From the NCBI RefSeq assembly GCF_045635475.1, contig NZ_JBJGXI010000038.1, positions 1-54,210 of the forward strand: 54,210 nt of DNA, given 5' to 3'. Below are positions 16,804 to 24,714 of this stretch, piece by piece (the stretch's first letter is position 1; each line of letters begins with the position of its first letter). The translations under genes and the position numbers were made by a program. Source of the stretch: JBJGXI01 sp045635475. Lineage in GTDB: Bacteria > Bacillota > Bacilli > Bacillales > Amphibacillaceae. The notes beneath the pieces are model-generated. The model was given only the letters and a program-made list of their open reading frames with translations, had not been told where the DNA came from and did not search any database.

Positions 16804-17355
16804 CTAATTATTTAAGATACCAATTGCATTTAATGGCCAAAATCGAATCACCACATCACCGATTACTTCATCCTCTGATATGAAACCAAATGATCTACTG
16901 TCTTTACTAACCATTCGATTATCTCCAAGTACAAACAAATAACCTTCGGGTACCTTTGCGCTATTCGTAATTTCCGCTAACGTAAAATCCTCTGTTAAAT
17001 AGTGATCTTTCGCAAGCAACTTCTTATATTTATCTAGGTATTCTTCTTTATAAGCCTTTCCATTAATGTACAGTGTATCTTCTTTTACCTCGATCGTATC
17101 GCCTGGTAATCCAATTACTCGCTTAACATAATTATCGTTTGAATCTGGTGCATGAAAGGCAATTTCATCAAAACGATTAATATGGCTCAATTTACTAAGG
17201 ATAATTCGATCTCCATCACGCAAATTAGGCATCATCGATTCCCCTTTAACGATTGATGGGGTAAACAGAAACTGTCGACATATAAATACAATAATAAGAG
17301 CAATAAGTAATGCTTTGATCCATGACCATATTTCCTCTTTCACTTCTGCTTTCAT
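16804..17355 (-). CDS. Type I signal peptidase
   Basis: Removes signal peptides from secreted proteins at the outer face of the membrane. The 183-residue Sip-type protein has one N-terminal membrane helix (about 12-27), catalytic Ser40 in GESMMP and Lys79 in YVKRVIGLPGD, and the late box GDNR. Start at 17355 (MKAEVKEE) has AAGGGTG about 8 nt upstream; an alternative ATG at 17382 is less well placed. Divergent from the MFS gene. Confidence 0.93.
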   Translation of the reverse strand: MKAEVKEEIWSWIKALLIALIIVFICRQFLFTPSIVKGESMMPNLRDGDRIILSKLSHINRFDEIAFHAPDSNDNYVKRVIGLPGDTIEVKEDTLYINGKAYKEEYLDKYKKLLAKDHYLTEDFTLAEITNSAKVPEGYLFVLGDNRMVSKDSRSFGFISEDEVIGDVVIRFWPLNAIGILNN

Positions 17356-17470
17356 CTCGAACACACCCTTTATCACATTCACTCACTGATTTATCTAGGC
17401 ATCAGTTGAAGACTATAATTAATTAAACTATACTTACTAAAGTAACTATATCATATAGGAGAACACATTG

Positions 17471-18667
17471 ATGAATTCTTTGAAAACAAGTTCAACATCA
17501 TTTCGCTCTATTTTGTTTATTATCGGAATTATTTTTATAGCTTTCAATTTAAGACCTGCAATTACATCTGTGGGTCCACTAATAGGAACGATTAGAGACA
17601 GCATTGGTTTATCCAATTGGAATGTTGGATTAATTACAAGTCTACCTTTATTAGCATTTGCTATCATGTCTCCATTAGCCCCAAAATTGGCTAATAAATT
17701 TAATAATCAACGCTCGTTATTATTAGGATTGTCCATATTAGTTGCTGGCATTTGTATCCGGTCCATTGCTTTTACAATAACATTGTATCTTGGAACAACA
17801 CTTATAGGCATAGGGATTGCAATTTGCAATGTATTGCTGCCTGGTGTAATCAAAGAAAAGTTCCCAACTAAAGTCGGTTTTATGACAAGTATTTATACAA
17901 CATCTATGTCTATTTTTGCTGCCACGGCATCTGGATTAAGTATTCCGTTGTCTCAAGGACTTGGCTTGGGGTGGCAGAAAGCGCTTGGAAGTTGGGCAAT
18001 ACTAGCTACTATCGGCTTAATTATATGGATCATAATTGTAAATAAAGACGATCAGCAATTAGATAACCAATTATTTGAACCATCCGCGACAAAACTATTG
18101 GCCTCTCCACTCGCATGGCAGGTCACGTTATTTATGGGTGTGCAATCTTTTTTATTTTATACTACCATCTCTTGGTTACCAGAAATCTTACAAACTGGTG
18201 ACATAACTAAGGCTACCGCAGGATGGCTTTTATCTTATATGCAATTTATAAGTTTACCAGCAACATTTTTAACTCCGATTCTAGCTGGTCGGTTTCGCAA
18301 TCAGCAAGGTATTGTCGTTCTAATTGGGTCTTGTGCATTGCTAGGCTATAGTGGTCTATTTATTAGCGATTCACTATGGCTGAACATGATCTCCATTACC
18401 TTTATCGGATTGGCACTCGGGGCAAGCATTAGCCTTTCCTTGACCTTCCTTGGTATGCGTGCAGATAATGCACGACAAGCGGCTGAATTATCGGGTATGG
18501 CCCAATCATTTGGCTACCTATTAGCTGCTACCGGACCAATATTGATTGGATTCTTATATGATATTAGTGGTAATTGGAAATTACCACTCTTTACTATATT
18601 AATTTTCTCGAGCCTTATTGTCGTATTTGGTCTCGGTGCTGGACGAAATAAAAAAGTACTAGATTAA
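17471..18667 (+). CDS. MFS transporter, CynX/NimT family
   Basis: A 398-residue, 12-span permease. The N-terminal FNLRPAITSVGPL is typical of the CynX/NimT (cyanate/2-nitroimidazole) branch, as in YycB of Bacillus. The true substrate is unknown. AGGAG lies 9 nt before ATG 17471; a TTG one codon earlier is possible. Its stop overlaps the stop region of the convergent EAL gene by 9 bp, with no terminator between. Confidence 0.88.
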   Translation: MNSLKTSSTSFRSILFIIGIIFIAFNLRPAITSVGPLIGTIRDSIGLSNWNVGLITSLPLLAFAIMSPLAPKLANKFNNQRSLLLGLSILVAGICIRSIAFTITLYLGTTLIGIGIAICNVLLPGVIKEKFPTKVGFMTSIYTTSMSIFAATASGLSIPLSQGLGLGWQKALGSWAILATIGLIIWIIIVNKDDQQLDNQLFEPSATKLLASPLAWQVTLFMGVQSFLFYTTISWLPEILQTGDITKATAGWLLSYMQFISLPATFLTPILAGRFRNQQGIVVLIGSCALLGYSGLFISDSLWLNMISITFIGLALGASISLSLTFLGMRADNARQAAELSGMAQSFGYLLAATGPILIGFLYDISGNWKLPLFTILIFSSLIVVFGLGAGRNKKVLD

Positions 18668-19690
18668 TATATTTTCAACTGGCTTAGGGGATGGCTTACC
18701 GATATAGAATCCCTGAGCCAGATGCATACCAATTATACGGCAGTAATCAAGCTCCTCTTGACGCTCTATACCTTCGCCGAGTACTTTGATCCCCATGCCA
18801 TTAGCAATCACCATTACCTGTTTTAAAAAATCCTGTTTTTGTTTATCTTGATCACAATAAGAAATATACTGTCGATCAATCTTTACATAATCGGGTGCTA
18901 ATTTTTTTAGCATGTCAAGAGTCGCGAAGCCTGTACCAACATCGTCCAACGCAACTTTCATACCCGATGCTTTATACGTTTGCAATATACGTTTTAGCAA
19001 ATCAACGTCTTCTATCTTTTCAGTCTCAACTACTTCAAACACTAAATCCCCAGGTGCAACCTGATAGCGTTCGACAATTGAAAAAGTATGTCTTAAGCAA
19101 AATTCCGGATTGTAAATCGTAGATGGCAAAAAGTTAATAAAGCTTTTCACCCCGGCTGGAATCGTGTTCACTCTAGTTTTCACTGCTACTTCTCTTGCTT
19201 TTTGGTCCAATAGAGAAAACAAGCCTGTTTTACTAGCAACCCCAAATAACTGACCAGGTGTTGCATTAAAATTAGCATCTCCAGAGCGAAGTAATGACTC
19301 ATAACCGTAGATCGACTGATCCGATAGTTGGATAATCGGCTGAAAATGACTAATAAATTTTCCTTTTGCTATAAATTCAACAATATCCTCTTGCTCGATT
19401 CTCTCTTTTAATACTGTTAATGGGATCATCGGTCGAGAAATTTGTATATTATGTCTACTTACGTATGTCATCACATCGTTACCTATATTCGTTTCAATTG
19501 TTGACACTAAACGTAAAAGCATTGCTTTTGATTGATAAGGGATGCTAAGTAAATTTTCATCTAGTACCTCACCATTTTGCAACAATTTTCTTAATTCAAA
19601 TAACCTAACGCTATTAATTGATATAAAAAGATAACCCTTTTCAACAATAGGAAAAGGCAATCCACACTGTACACATTTTTCCATTTGCAC
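18659..19690 (-). CDS. EAL-domain protein (cyclic-di-GMP phosphodiesterase candidate)
   Basis: A 343-residue cytoplasmic protein. The EAL domain spans about 110-335 and keeps the main catalytic residues in degenerate form: ESLLR (131-135), Asn186 in INFLP, Glu222 in FEVVETEKI, DDVGTG (249-254), Lys270 and EGIE (306-309). It should degrade c-di-GMP, though EAL appears as ESL and DDFGTG as DDVGTG. The N-terminal 100 residues start with CVQCGLPFP, a possible metal or redox CxxC site, and match no domain I know. No GGDEF partner lies nearby. Starts at GTG with GGGTGA 6 nt upstream. Confidence 0.85.
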   Translation of the reverse strand: MQMEKCVQCGLPFPIVEKGYLFISINSVRLFELRKLLQNGEVLDENLLSIPYQSKAMLLRLVSTIETNIGNDVMTYVSRHNIQISRPMIPLTVLKERIEQEDIVEFIAKGKFISHFQPIIQLSDQSIYGYESLLRSGDANFNATPGQLFGVASKTGLFSLLDQKAREVAVKTRVNTIPAGVKSFINFLPSTIYNPEFCLRHTFSIVERYQVAPGDLVFEVVETEKIEDVDLLKRILQTYKASGMKVALDDVGTGFATLDMLKKLAPDYVKIDRQYISYCDQDKQKQDFLKQVMVIANGMGIKVLGEGIERQEELDYCRIIGMHLAQGFYIGKPSPKPVENILI

Positions 19691-19783
19691 GTTTATTCAC
19701 CCTTTCTCATCTGTTACTCTTTCATTTTATGATAATTTTATCTGTTAATCTAGTTATTTGGAATGATAAACTTTTCAAAATAA

Positions 19784-19809
19784 TGGAACTTTTCCTTTTT
19801 TCACACGTA
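19784..19809 (+). promoter_or_regulatory. SigW-type (ECF) promoter of the nfeD-flotillin operon
   Basis: TGGAAC, 16-nt spacer rich in T, then CGTA. This matches the SigW consensus TGAAAC-N16-CGTA with one change. In B. subtilis the orthologous yuaF-floT operon is SigW-dependent, so envelope stress control is likely conserved. Confidence 0.75.
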
Positions 19810-19861
19810 TACATCTATTGGAGACAAACAACCATGAAAGAAGGGATGTGACCTTATTGTT

Positions 19862-20371
19862 ATGTTAGATATATATTGGTGGATGCTGTGGATCAGCCTT
19901 GGCTTTGCACTGATTTTTCTATTTCTTGGCGATATTATTGATGGCATACTTGGGGGATTAGACGAATTTTTCCACCCGCTACTATTATTTGGGACGCTTT
20001 CTGTCATTGGCGGGGCAGGTGTGCTACTAACAAAGTACACCGGAATGCAAGCAGCCGTAGTATTATTAATTAGTATACTTATTGGTTTTGCTGCATATTT
20101 CCTAATTTATTATTTTCTCGTTATTCCTTTATCAAATGCAGAAACGTCAACATCAATATCGATTAACGATCTTCAAGGCAAAACAGGCGAAGTGATTACG
20201 ACTATTCCTGCTCACGGTATGGGAGAGGTATTCATTGAGTCTACTAGTGGAAGCCGCAGTGAAACAGCTAAAAGCTTTGATGAAGTGGAAATCAAACAGG
20301 GAAATAAGATTGTGATTGTAGAAGTGAAAGATCTAATTGTTTATGTTTCAAAAATGGACGACTTATATTAG
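19862..20371 (+). CDS. NfeD-family membrane protein (YuaF-like)
   Basis: A 169-residue protein with three to four hydrophobic segments (about 5-25, 38-58, 62-90) followed by a soluble OB-fold-like C-terminus (about 100-165) containing GKTGEVITTIPAHGMGEV. It is the membrane partner encoded next to flotillin, as YuaF is in B. subtilis, and helps form membrane microdomains. The ribosome site is odd: AAGGG lies 16 nt before the ATG and sits inside a tiny upstream ORF (19834-19851, coding MKEGM) that itself has a good TTGGAG site. It is 11 nt ahead of floT. Confidence 0.88.
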   Translation: MLDIYWWMLWISLGFALIFLFLGDIIDGILGGLDEFFHPLLLFGTLSVIGGAGVLLTKYTGMQAAVVLLISILIGFAAYFLIYYFLVIPLSNAETSTSISINDLQGKTGEVITTIPAHGMGEVFIESTSGSRSETAKSFDEVEIKQGNKIVIVEVKDLIVYVSKMDDLY

Positions 20372-20382
20372 GGGGAAGTTAA

Positions 20383-21828
20383 ATGGATTTATTAATTATT
20401 ATCGGTGTCATTGTCGGTGTACTTCTTGCGTTTACCATTGTATTTGCGGCGCGATATAAAACAGTCGGTGCAGATGATGCCATGATCGTAACTGGAAGCT
20501 TCTTAGGTAGTAAAAATGTTCATAGATCTGATGACGGGGGTGGCATAAAGATTGTCCGTGGTGGCGGTGCATTCATATTACCTATTTTCCAACAACATGA
20601 ATTAATTAGTTTACGCTCTCATAGTTTAGACATTTCAACTCCTAACGTATATACAGAAAACGGCGTACCAGTTATGGCTGATGGCACAGCAATTATTAAA
20701 GTACAAAGTACAACCGAGGGCATAGCAACAGCAGCGGAACAATTTTTAGGCAAGGACAATTCAGAACTTCGTAAAGAAGCCCAAGAAGTACTTGAAGGTC
20801 ACCTACGCGCAATCCTAGGTACAATGACTGTAGAAGAAATATACAAAAACCGTGAACGATTTGCACAAGAGGTCCAAACGCAAGCGGCAGTCGATTTGAA
20901 AAAAATGGGATTGCAAATTGTTTCTTTCACCATTAAAGATGTGCGCGATGAAAATGGCTATTTAGAGGCCCTTGGTAAACCACGAATTGCTGAAGTAAAA
21001 CGCGATGCACAAATCGCCGAAGCAAATGCGATGCGTGATGCTCGTATCAAAAAAGCGGAAGCAGAACGTGAAAGTAAAGGCGCAGAATTACTAAGTGAAA
21101 CACAAATTGCTGAATCAACAAAAGAAAAGGAACTAAAGGTTGCTGCTTATAAACGTGATCAAGATACAGCCAAAGCAGAAGCAGACATGGCTTATAAATT
21201 ACAAGTTGCAAAATCCGAACAACAGGTAATCGAGGAAGAAATGCAAATAAGACTTATTGAAAGAAACAAGCAAATTGAGATTGAAGAAAAAGAAGTATTA
21301 AGAAGACAACGTCAATATGAAGCGGAAATTTCCAAGAAGGCAGAGGCTGACCGCTATGCCACAGAACAGAAAGCCGAAGCTGACAAAGTTACTCGCGTAA
21401 GGCAAGCAGAGGCAGAGGCTGCTCAAATCCGCTTAGACGGGGAAGCCGAAGCAGATGCGATACGAGTTAAAGGTCTTGCCGAAGCAGATGCAAAGATGAA
21501 AATAGCCGAAGCAATGGAAAAGTATGGAGAAGCAGCTATTCTAGAAATGATTATCAACATGCTTCCTGACTTTGCTGCTAAGATTGCAGAACCAGTAAGT
21601 AAAATTGATAAAGTTACCGTTATCGATAATGGCAACGGAACTGGCGATGGCGCGACACGCATGAGTAACTACGTAACCAAGTTAATGAGTCAACTACCTG
21701 AAACATTAAAAGATGTATCTGGCGTAGATTTAAAAGGTATGCTAGACAACGTTGCATCCAAAAGTGAATCAAGAATAAAACAAAGTCTTGCAAACGCGGT
21801 AAACCCTGCTACTAATAAACCTGAATAA
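20383..21828 (+). CDS. floT: Flotillin
   Basis: A 481-residue membrane scaffold of the SPFH family. An N-terminal hydrophobic hairpin (about 1-22) anchors it, the SPFH domain covers about 30-200, and a long heptad-rich Ala/Glu coiled coil with many AEAxA repeats covers about 200-400. It organises functional membrane microdomains and membrane fluidity. AGGGGGAAG lies 6 nt before ATG. Co-transcribed with the NfeD partner from the SigW-type promoter and followed by a strong terminator. Confidence 0.95.
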   Translation: MDLLIIIGVIVGVLLAFTIVFAARYKTVGADDAMIVTGSFLGSKNVHRSDDGGGIKIVRGGGAFILPIFQQHELISLRSHSLDISTPNVYTENGVPVMADGTAIIKVQSTTEGIATAAEQFLGKDNSELRKEAQEVLEGHLRAILGTMTVEEIYKNRERFAQEVQTQAAVDLKKMGLQIVSFTIKDVRDENGYLEALGKPRIAEVKRDAQIAEANAMRDARIKKAEAERESKGAELLSETQIAESTKEKELKVAAYKRDQDTAKAEADMAYKLQVAKSEQQVIEEEMQIRLIERNKQIEIEEKEVLRRQRQYEAEISKKAEADRYATEQKAEADKVTRVRQAEAEAAQIRLDGEAEADAIRVKGLAEADAKMKIAEAMEKYGEAAILEMIINMLPDFAAKIAEPVSKIDKVTVIDNGNGTGDGATRMSNYVTKLMSQLPETLKDVSGVDLKGMLDNVASKSESRIKQSLANAVNPATNKPE

Positions 21829-21836
21829 TTTATTGT

Positions 21837-21874
21837 ATAAGGTTTCTTCCCATAAATTGCGGGAGAAACCTTAT
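21837..21874 (+). terminator. Terminator after flotillin gene
   Basis: Stem ATAAGGTTTCTTCCC/GGGAGAAACCTTAT with a 9-nt loop, nearly perfect, followed by an AT-rich tail ATATTTT. Confidence 0.8.
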
Positions 21875-21996
21875 ATATTTTCAAACACAATGTCACAAAA
21901 TCTACCTTTGACTTTACCTTACTTATATATGATGATAGATAGGTCAAAAAAATAAATAGGCTCTTTTCGTAGAGCTTGTTGTTTTTTATTTCATAT

Positions 21997-22326
21997 TTGA
22001 AGTAAAATGCGTCGTAGTGCTAGATGCAAAGTGGCGATAAAGCTTGATAGACAAGTTCGGTGGTTTGGCGGCCACCAGAGCCCTTATTTAACCAAAAGGC
22101 ACATGAATAGAATCTATTCTTAGTAGATAAGGGCTCTCATGTCCGCTAAATCACCAAATCTCTGATTTCAGGCGAAATAAGCGCCCTGGTGTCCGCTTAG
22201 GCCAAACCTTCGTACCACACGTTCCGGAAAAGGCGTACTATGAATGGTGCACTTGTACTTTTGAGTGGAAGCACTATCCCAAGGTTACATCGCATTCTAG
22301 CTATTTTACGCAATAGCTACAATCTA
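21997..22326. repeat. Dispersed dyad repeat element, copy B
   Basis: Ends match copy A: left TGAAGTAAAATGCGTCGTAG (from 21998), right CGCATTCTAGCTATTTTACG then CAATCTA. Three of the four 22-bp units are present: forward at 22068-22089, reversed at 22125-22146 and 22175-22196 (50 bp apart). The outer forward unit has been lost. It fills the gap between flotillin and the mifM-like gene, and its right end stops 23 nt before that gene's Shine-Dalgarno. Confidence 0.9.
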
Positions 22327-22365
22327 TTAGAAAACAACACTTTACATACAAGGAGGTGAATACAG

Positions 22366-22734
22366 ATGTTTGTTGATATAGTTGGTGAATTACAAAATGA
22401 TCTTTATCCGATGTATGTTTATTTTACATTTATCGCATCTATCGTTTGTTCATTTGGAGTTTTATACCTTTCTACTACGCAGTTTAGTCATAAGCAATCT
22501 AAATTGTACGATGGATACAACTTGAATGCGCAGCATTCTACAAGAACGGATATTCATGTTCATATGCAAGATATACGCATTTGGATTACAAAGAAAACGA
22601 AACGAAAAGAAGGACCAGAAGACGATTCAGATAATCACAACTTCTCAGCTTTTTATTTTGCAATAAAAAAACGAGGAGGCAAACTATGTTTAAAGCATCT
22701 GTATTTACGTTCCGTAAAAAATATAGCATATTAG
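22366..22734 (+). CDS. mifM: MifM-like regulatory arrest peptide upstream of yidC
   Basis: A 122-codon ORF with a near-ideal AAGGAGGTGA site. It encodes one N-terminal membrane helix (about 16-36), a polar linker, then DIRIWITKKTKRK and the acidic run EGPEDDSD (82-89). In B. subtilis MifM, Arg69-Ile70, Trp73-Ile74 and an acidic DEED run 13 residues later cause ribosome stalling; here Arg71-Ile72-Trp73-Ile74 and the acids at 85-89 give the same spacing. In that system stalling opens a hairpin and switches on the second YidC when insertase activity falls. The ORF differs in running 49 nt into yidC. Identification rests on position, topology and these residues. Confidence 0.75.
   Translation: MFVDIVGELQNDLYPMYVYFTFIASIVCSFGVLYLSTTQFSHKQSKLYDGYNLNAQHSTRTDIHVHMQDIRIWITKKTKRKEGPEDDSDNHNFSAFYFAIKKRGGKLCLKHLYLRSVKNIAY
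22641..22678 (+). promoter_or_regulatory. Hairpin hiding the yidC Shine-Dalgarno
   Basis: CTTCTC (22641-22646) pairs with GAGGAG (22673-22678), the yidC ribosome site, and TTTTTATT pairs with AATAAAAA above a 3x3 internal loop and a TTGC loop. The 5' arm starts 9-12 nt after codons 86-88 of the mifM-like ORF, where a stalled ribosome would break it open. This is the layout known for mifM-yidC2. Confidence 0.75.
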
Positions 22735-23492
22735 TTCTTATTTCTTTGATTGTTGTTCTTTCTGGCTGTCAAGCAGCCTCAAATGAGCCAATCGATCCTG
22801 AAACTGCCGGCTTCTTTGATCTATATTTCGTTAACACGTTCTCTATTATAATTAAAAGTGTTGCGTCATTTTTTCATGGAAATTACGGATTATCGATTGT
22901 GGTTGTTACACTAATCGTACGGTTAGCGTTAATGCCACTCATGTTGAAACAGCAAAAAGGCAGTTACAAAATGCGTGATAAAATGAGTACAATCAAGCCA
23001 GAGTTAGATGATATTCAGGCTAAATATAAAGGTAAAAAAGATAAAGATTCACAGAAAAAAATGCAACAAGAAACAATGGAACTTTATCAAAAGCATCAAT
23101 TCAATCCAATCGCATCGATGGGTTGCTTGCCGATGATTATTCAGTTTCCGATATTGATTGGTTTTTACTATGCTATCAGAAGAACTCCAGAAATTGCTGA
23201 ACACTCTTTTCTGTGGTTTAATCTCGGGCAAACCGACCTTGTTATGCCTTTGATCGCTGCTGGAATTTACTTTTTGCAATTTAAAACAACGCAAATCGGC
23301 TTGGAGCCTCAACAGCGTAAGCAAATGGCAATCATGGGATTGATTTCGCCAATAATGATCGGCATGGTGTCGTTTAATGCTCCAGCAGCACTGCCGTTAT
23401 ACTGGGCTGTAGGTGGTACTTTTCTCATATTCCAACAGTTATTGTCTAAAAAGCTCTATTCACCAAGTTTTGCGACAACTAGTAAAATATAA
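22686..23492 (+). CDS. yidC: Membrane protein insertase YidC (YqjG/YidC2 type)
   Basis: Inserts proteins into the cytoplasmic membrane. The 268-residue lipoprotein form has a signal peptide ending in the lipobox LSGC (Cys28), the groove arginine Arg79 in TLIVRLALMPL, a cytoplasmic charged coiled-coil loop (about 95-125) and the conserved SMGCLPMIIQFPI segment. Five membrane spans. GAGGAGG lies 6 nt before ATG but is covered by a hairpin. Placement behind a MifM-like ORF suggests it is the inducible second YidC rather than the housekeeping copy near rnpA. Confidence 0.93.
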   Translation: MFKASVFTFRKKYSILVLISLIVVLSGCQAASNEPIDPETAGFFDLYFVNTFSIIIKSVASFFHGNYGLSIVVVTLIVRLALMPLMLKQQKGSYKMRDKMSTIKPELDDIQAKYKGKKDKDSQKKMQQETMELYQKHQFNPIASMGCLPMIIQFPILIGFYYAIRRTPEIAEHSFLWFNLGQTDLVMPLIAAGIYFLQFKTTQIGLEPQQRKQMAIMGLISPIMIGMVSFNAPAALPLYWAVGGTFLIFQQLLSKKLYSPSFATTSKI

Positions 23493-23493
23493 G

Positions 23494-23697
23494 AAAAGCA
23501 CATCGCGCCCGCTTAGAAACGTAGCAACTGGAACGAATCGACTGAGATAAAGGAATCATGCCCCTGCATAAGGGGTATGTCGACGTTGGACGATAAGTTC
23601 GCTTTTAGTCGACCTTCCATAAAACTTGAATCAATGATGACTTATCGTAGGACGATTCGTGAAGTCGCCTAGTTTCTGGCGCTAGGAGCTAGAAACT
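23494..23697. repeat. Second family of intergenic repeat, long copy
   Basis: About 200 bp with long imperfect inverted arms: GCGCCC...AGAAAC...ACGAATCG (23505-23540) pairs with CGATTCGT...GTTTCTGGCGC (23653-23682). Nested hairpins lie inside: CCCCTGCATAAGGGG, and CGATAAGT with ACTTATCG. The short copy at 36112-36167 keeps only the two ends. It resembles structured intergenic repeats I recall from other Bacillaceae, which I cannot verify here. It lies between yidC and the ohr terminator. Confidence 0.75.
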
Positions 23698-23733
23698 TTT
23701 ACAACTTTTTATACTTTTGTTTCTTTTAAAAAG

Positions 23734-23771
23734 AAAAGCCATCGAACCCCCCTTGGGGATTCGATGGCTTT
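23734..23771 (-). terminator. Terminator after ohr
   Basis: Stem AAAGCCATCGAA/TTCGATGGCTTT extended by CCCC/GGGG. T-rich on both sides, so it can act for ohr (-) and for yidC (+). Confidence 0.9.
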
Positions 23772-23781
23772 ATTGTTTCTA

Positions 23782-24201
23782 TTAAACAGCATTAGGTTTT
23801 AATTCAACATCGATGTTACCTCTAGTTGCTTTTGAATATGGGCAAAAGTCATGTGCTGCTTTAGCTAATTCTTCCGCTTCTTCTTGGGTTACACCTTTGA
23901 TGTTAATATTCAACGTTACACCGATTTTGAACCCATTATCAGCTGGATCCTTCATAAAACTAACATCGGCTGTAATAGAAGAATCAATTTCTTTTTTCTT
24001 GCTAGACGCAATATGATTTAGCGCACCATCATAACACGCTGCATAACCTGCCGCAAATAGTTGTTCCGGATTTGAACCTTTATCACCGGATTTATCAGCA
24101 GGGTTTACTAGTTTAAGGTCGATCAAACCATCATCTGATTTTACGTGACCATTTCTTCCTCCAGTTGCTATTGCTGTTGAAGTAAATAATACGTTACTCA
24201 T
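23782..24201 (-). CDS. ohr: Organic hydroperoxide resistance protein
   Basis: Thiol peroxidase that reduces organic hydroperoxides. The 139-residue OsmC-fold protein has both reactive cysteines, Cys56 in GYAACYDGA and Cys120 in HDFCPYSKATRGN. The start at 24201 has GGAGTG 6 nt upstream; an ATG 9 nt earlier is too close to that site. No OhrR regulator is adjacent, so it may be the OhrB type controlled by general stress, or the regulator is elsewhere. Confidence 0.95.
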   Translation of the reverse strand: MSNVLFTSTAIATGGRNGHVKSDDGLIDLKLVNPADKSGDKGSNPEQLFAAGYAACYDGALNHIASSKKKEIDSSITADVSFMKDPADNGFKIGVTLNINIKGVTQEEAEELAKAAHDFCPYSKATRGNIDVELKPNAV

Positions 24202-24382
24202 TAAAAACACTCCGATCTATATGTTGATTGTTTATGTTTCTAATGTAGTTATTCCTTTATTCACCTAATTCTAAACCTATGATATGTAATAGCATTTACC
24301 CAAAGACAAATGCTCCATGCGCCACGCGGAGTAATCAACCTATAAGGAAAAAATTTTTATCTGAATCAATCTCATAAATAGT

Positions 24383-24481
24383 TTAAACAATTGCAGAAAC
24401 GATATAATATATCGCAATTGCTACAACTATGATATAAACAGCAATTCTTACAGGACCAAATTTAGGTTTTTCCTCACTCAT
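24383..24481 (-). CDS. Small single-span membrane protein, 32 residues
   Basis: MSEEKPKFGPVR followed by an uninterrupted hydrophobic helix to the end (residues 13-32). GGTGGTGAAAAG precedes the ATG. Charged head plus one helix is typical of the many tiny membrane proteins of Bacillaceae; no function can be given. It stands alone between ohr and the pfl operon. Confidence 0.6.
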   Translation of the reverse strand: MSEEKPKFGPVRIAVYIIVVAIAIYYIVSAIV

Positions 24482-24586
24482 TGACTTTTCACCACCAACT
24501 GTTTAATTATTTGATCTTCACTCTATATTAACATTTATTTTTTTGCTAGGTTAAAGTTATATTCATCACATAAAAGATATCAAAAC

Positions 24587-24615
24587 AAAAAAGCTCGGTA
24601 AACCCAGCTTTTTTT
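24587..24615. terminator. Terminator downstream of pflA
   Basis: AAAAAAGCT and AGCTTTTTTT arms with GG/CC inside and a short loop, T run on both strands. It lies about 100 nt after the pflA stop. Confidence 0.85.
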
Positions 24616-24675
24616 GTCATCTATATGTTAAAACCTAATAATATTTCCAAACTAAGATATCATTATTACCAGTTT

Positions 24676-24714
24676 AGTCAATTTTAATTTTGTATGGTAA
24701 TTATGAAAGTGGCT
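24676..24714. repeat. Miniature palindromic repeat, internally deleted copy
   Basis: AGTCAATTTTAAT and GGTAATTATGAAAGTGGCT are decayed ends of the element at 16612-16699, joined with most of the middle gone. Its right end abuts the pflA stop codon. Confidence 0.55.

Noticed and set aside
22366..22734. The ORF before yidC as a random upstream frame or an extension of YidC
   Set aside because: It is in a different frame from yidC, has its own ideal ribosome site and membrane helix, and carries the MifM-type residues.
24310..24345. GC-rich hairpin-like stretch upstream of ohr (CTCC ... GGAG)
   Set aside because: The stem is only four to five pairs long and not followed by T residues; no support as a terminator or operator.
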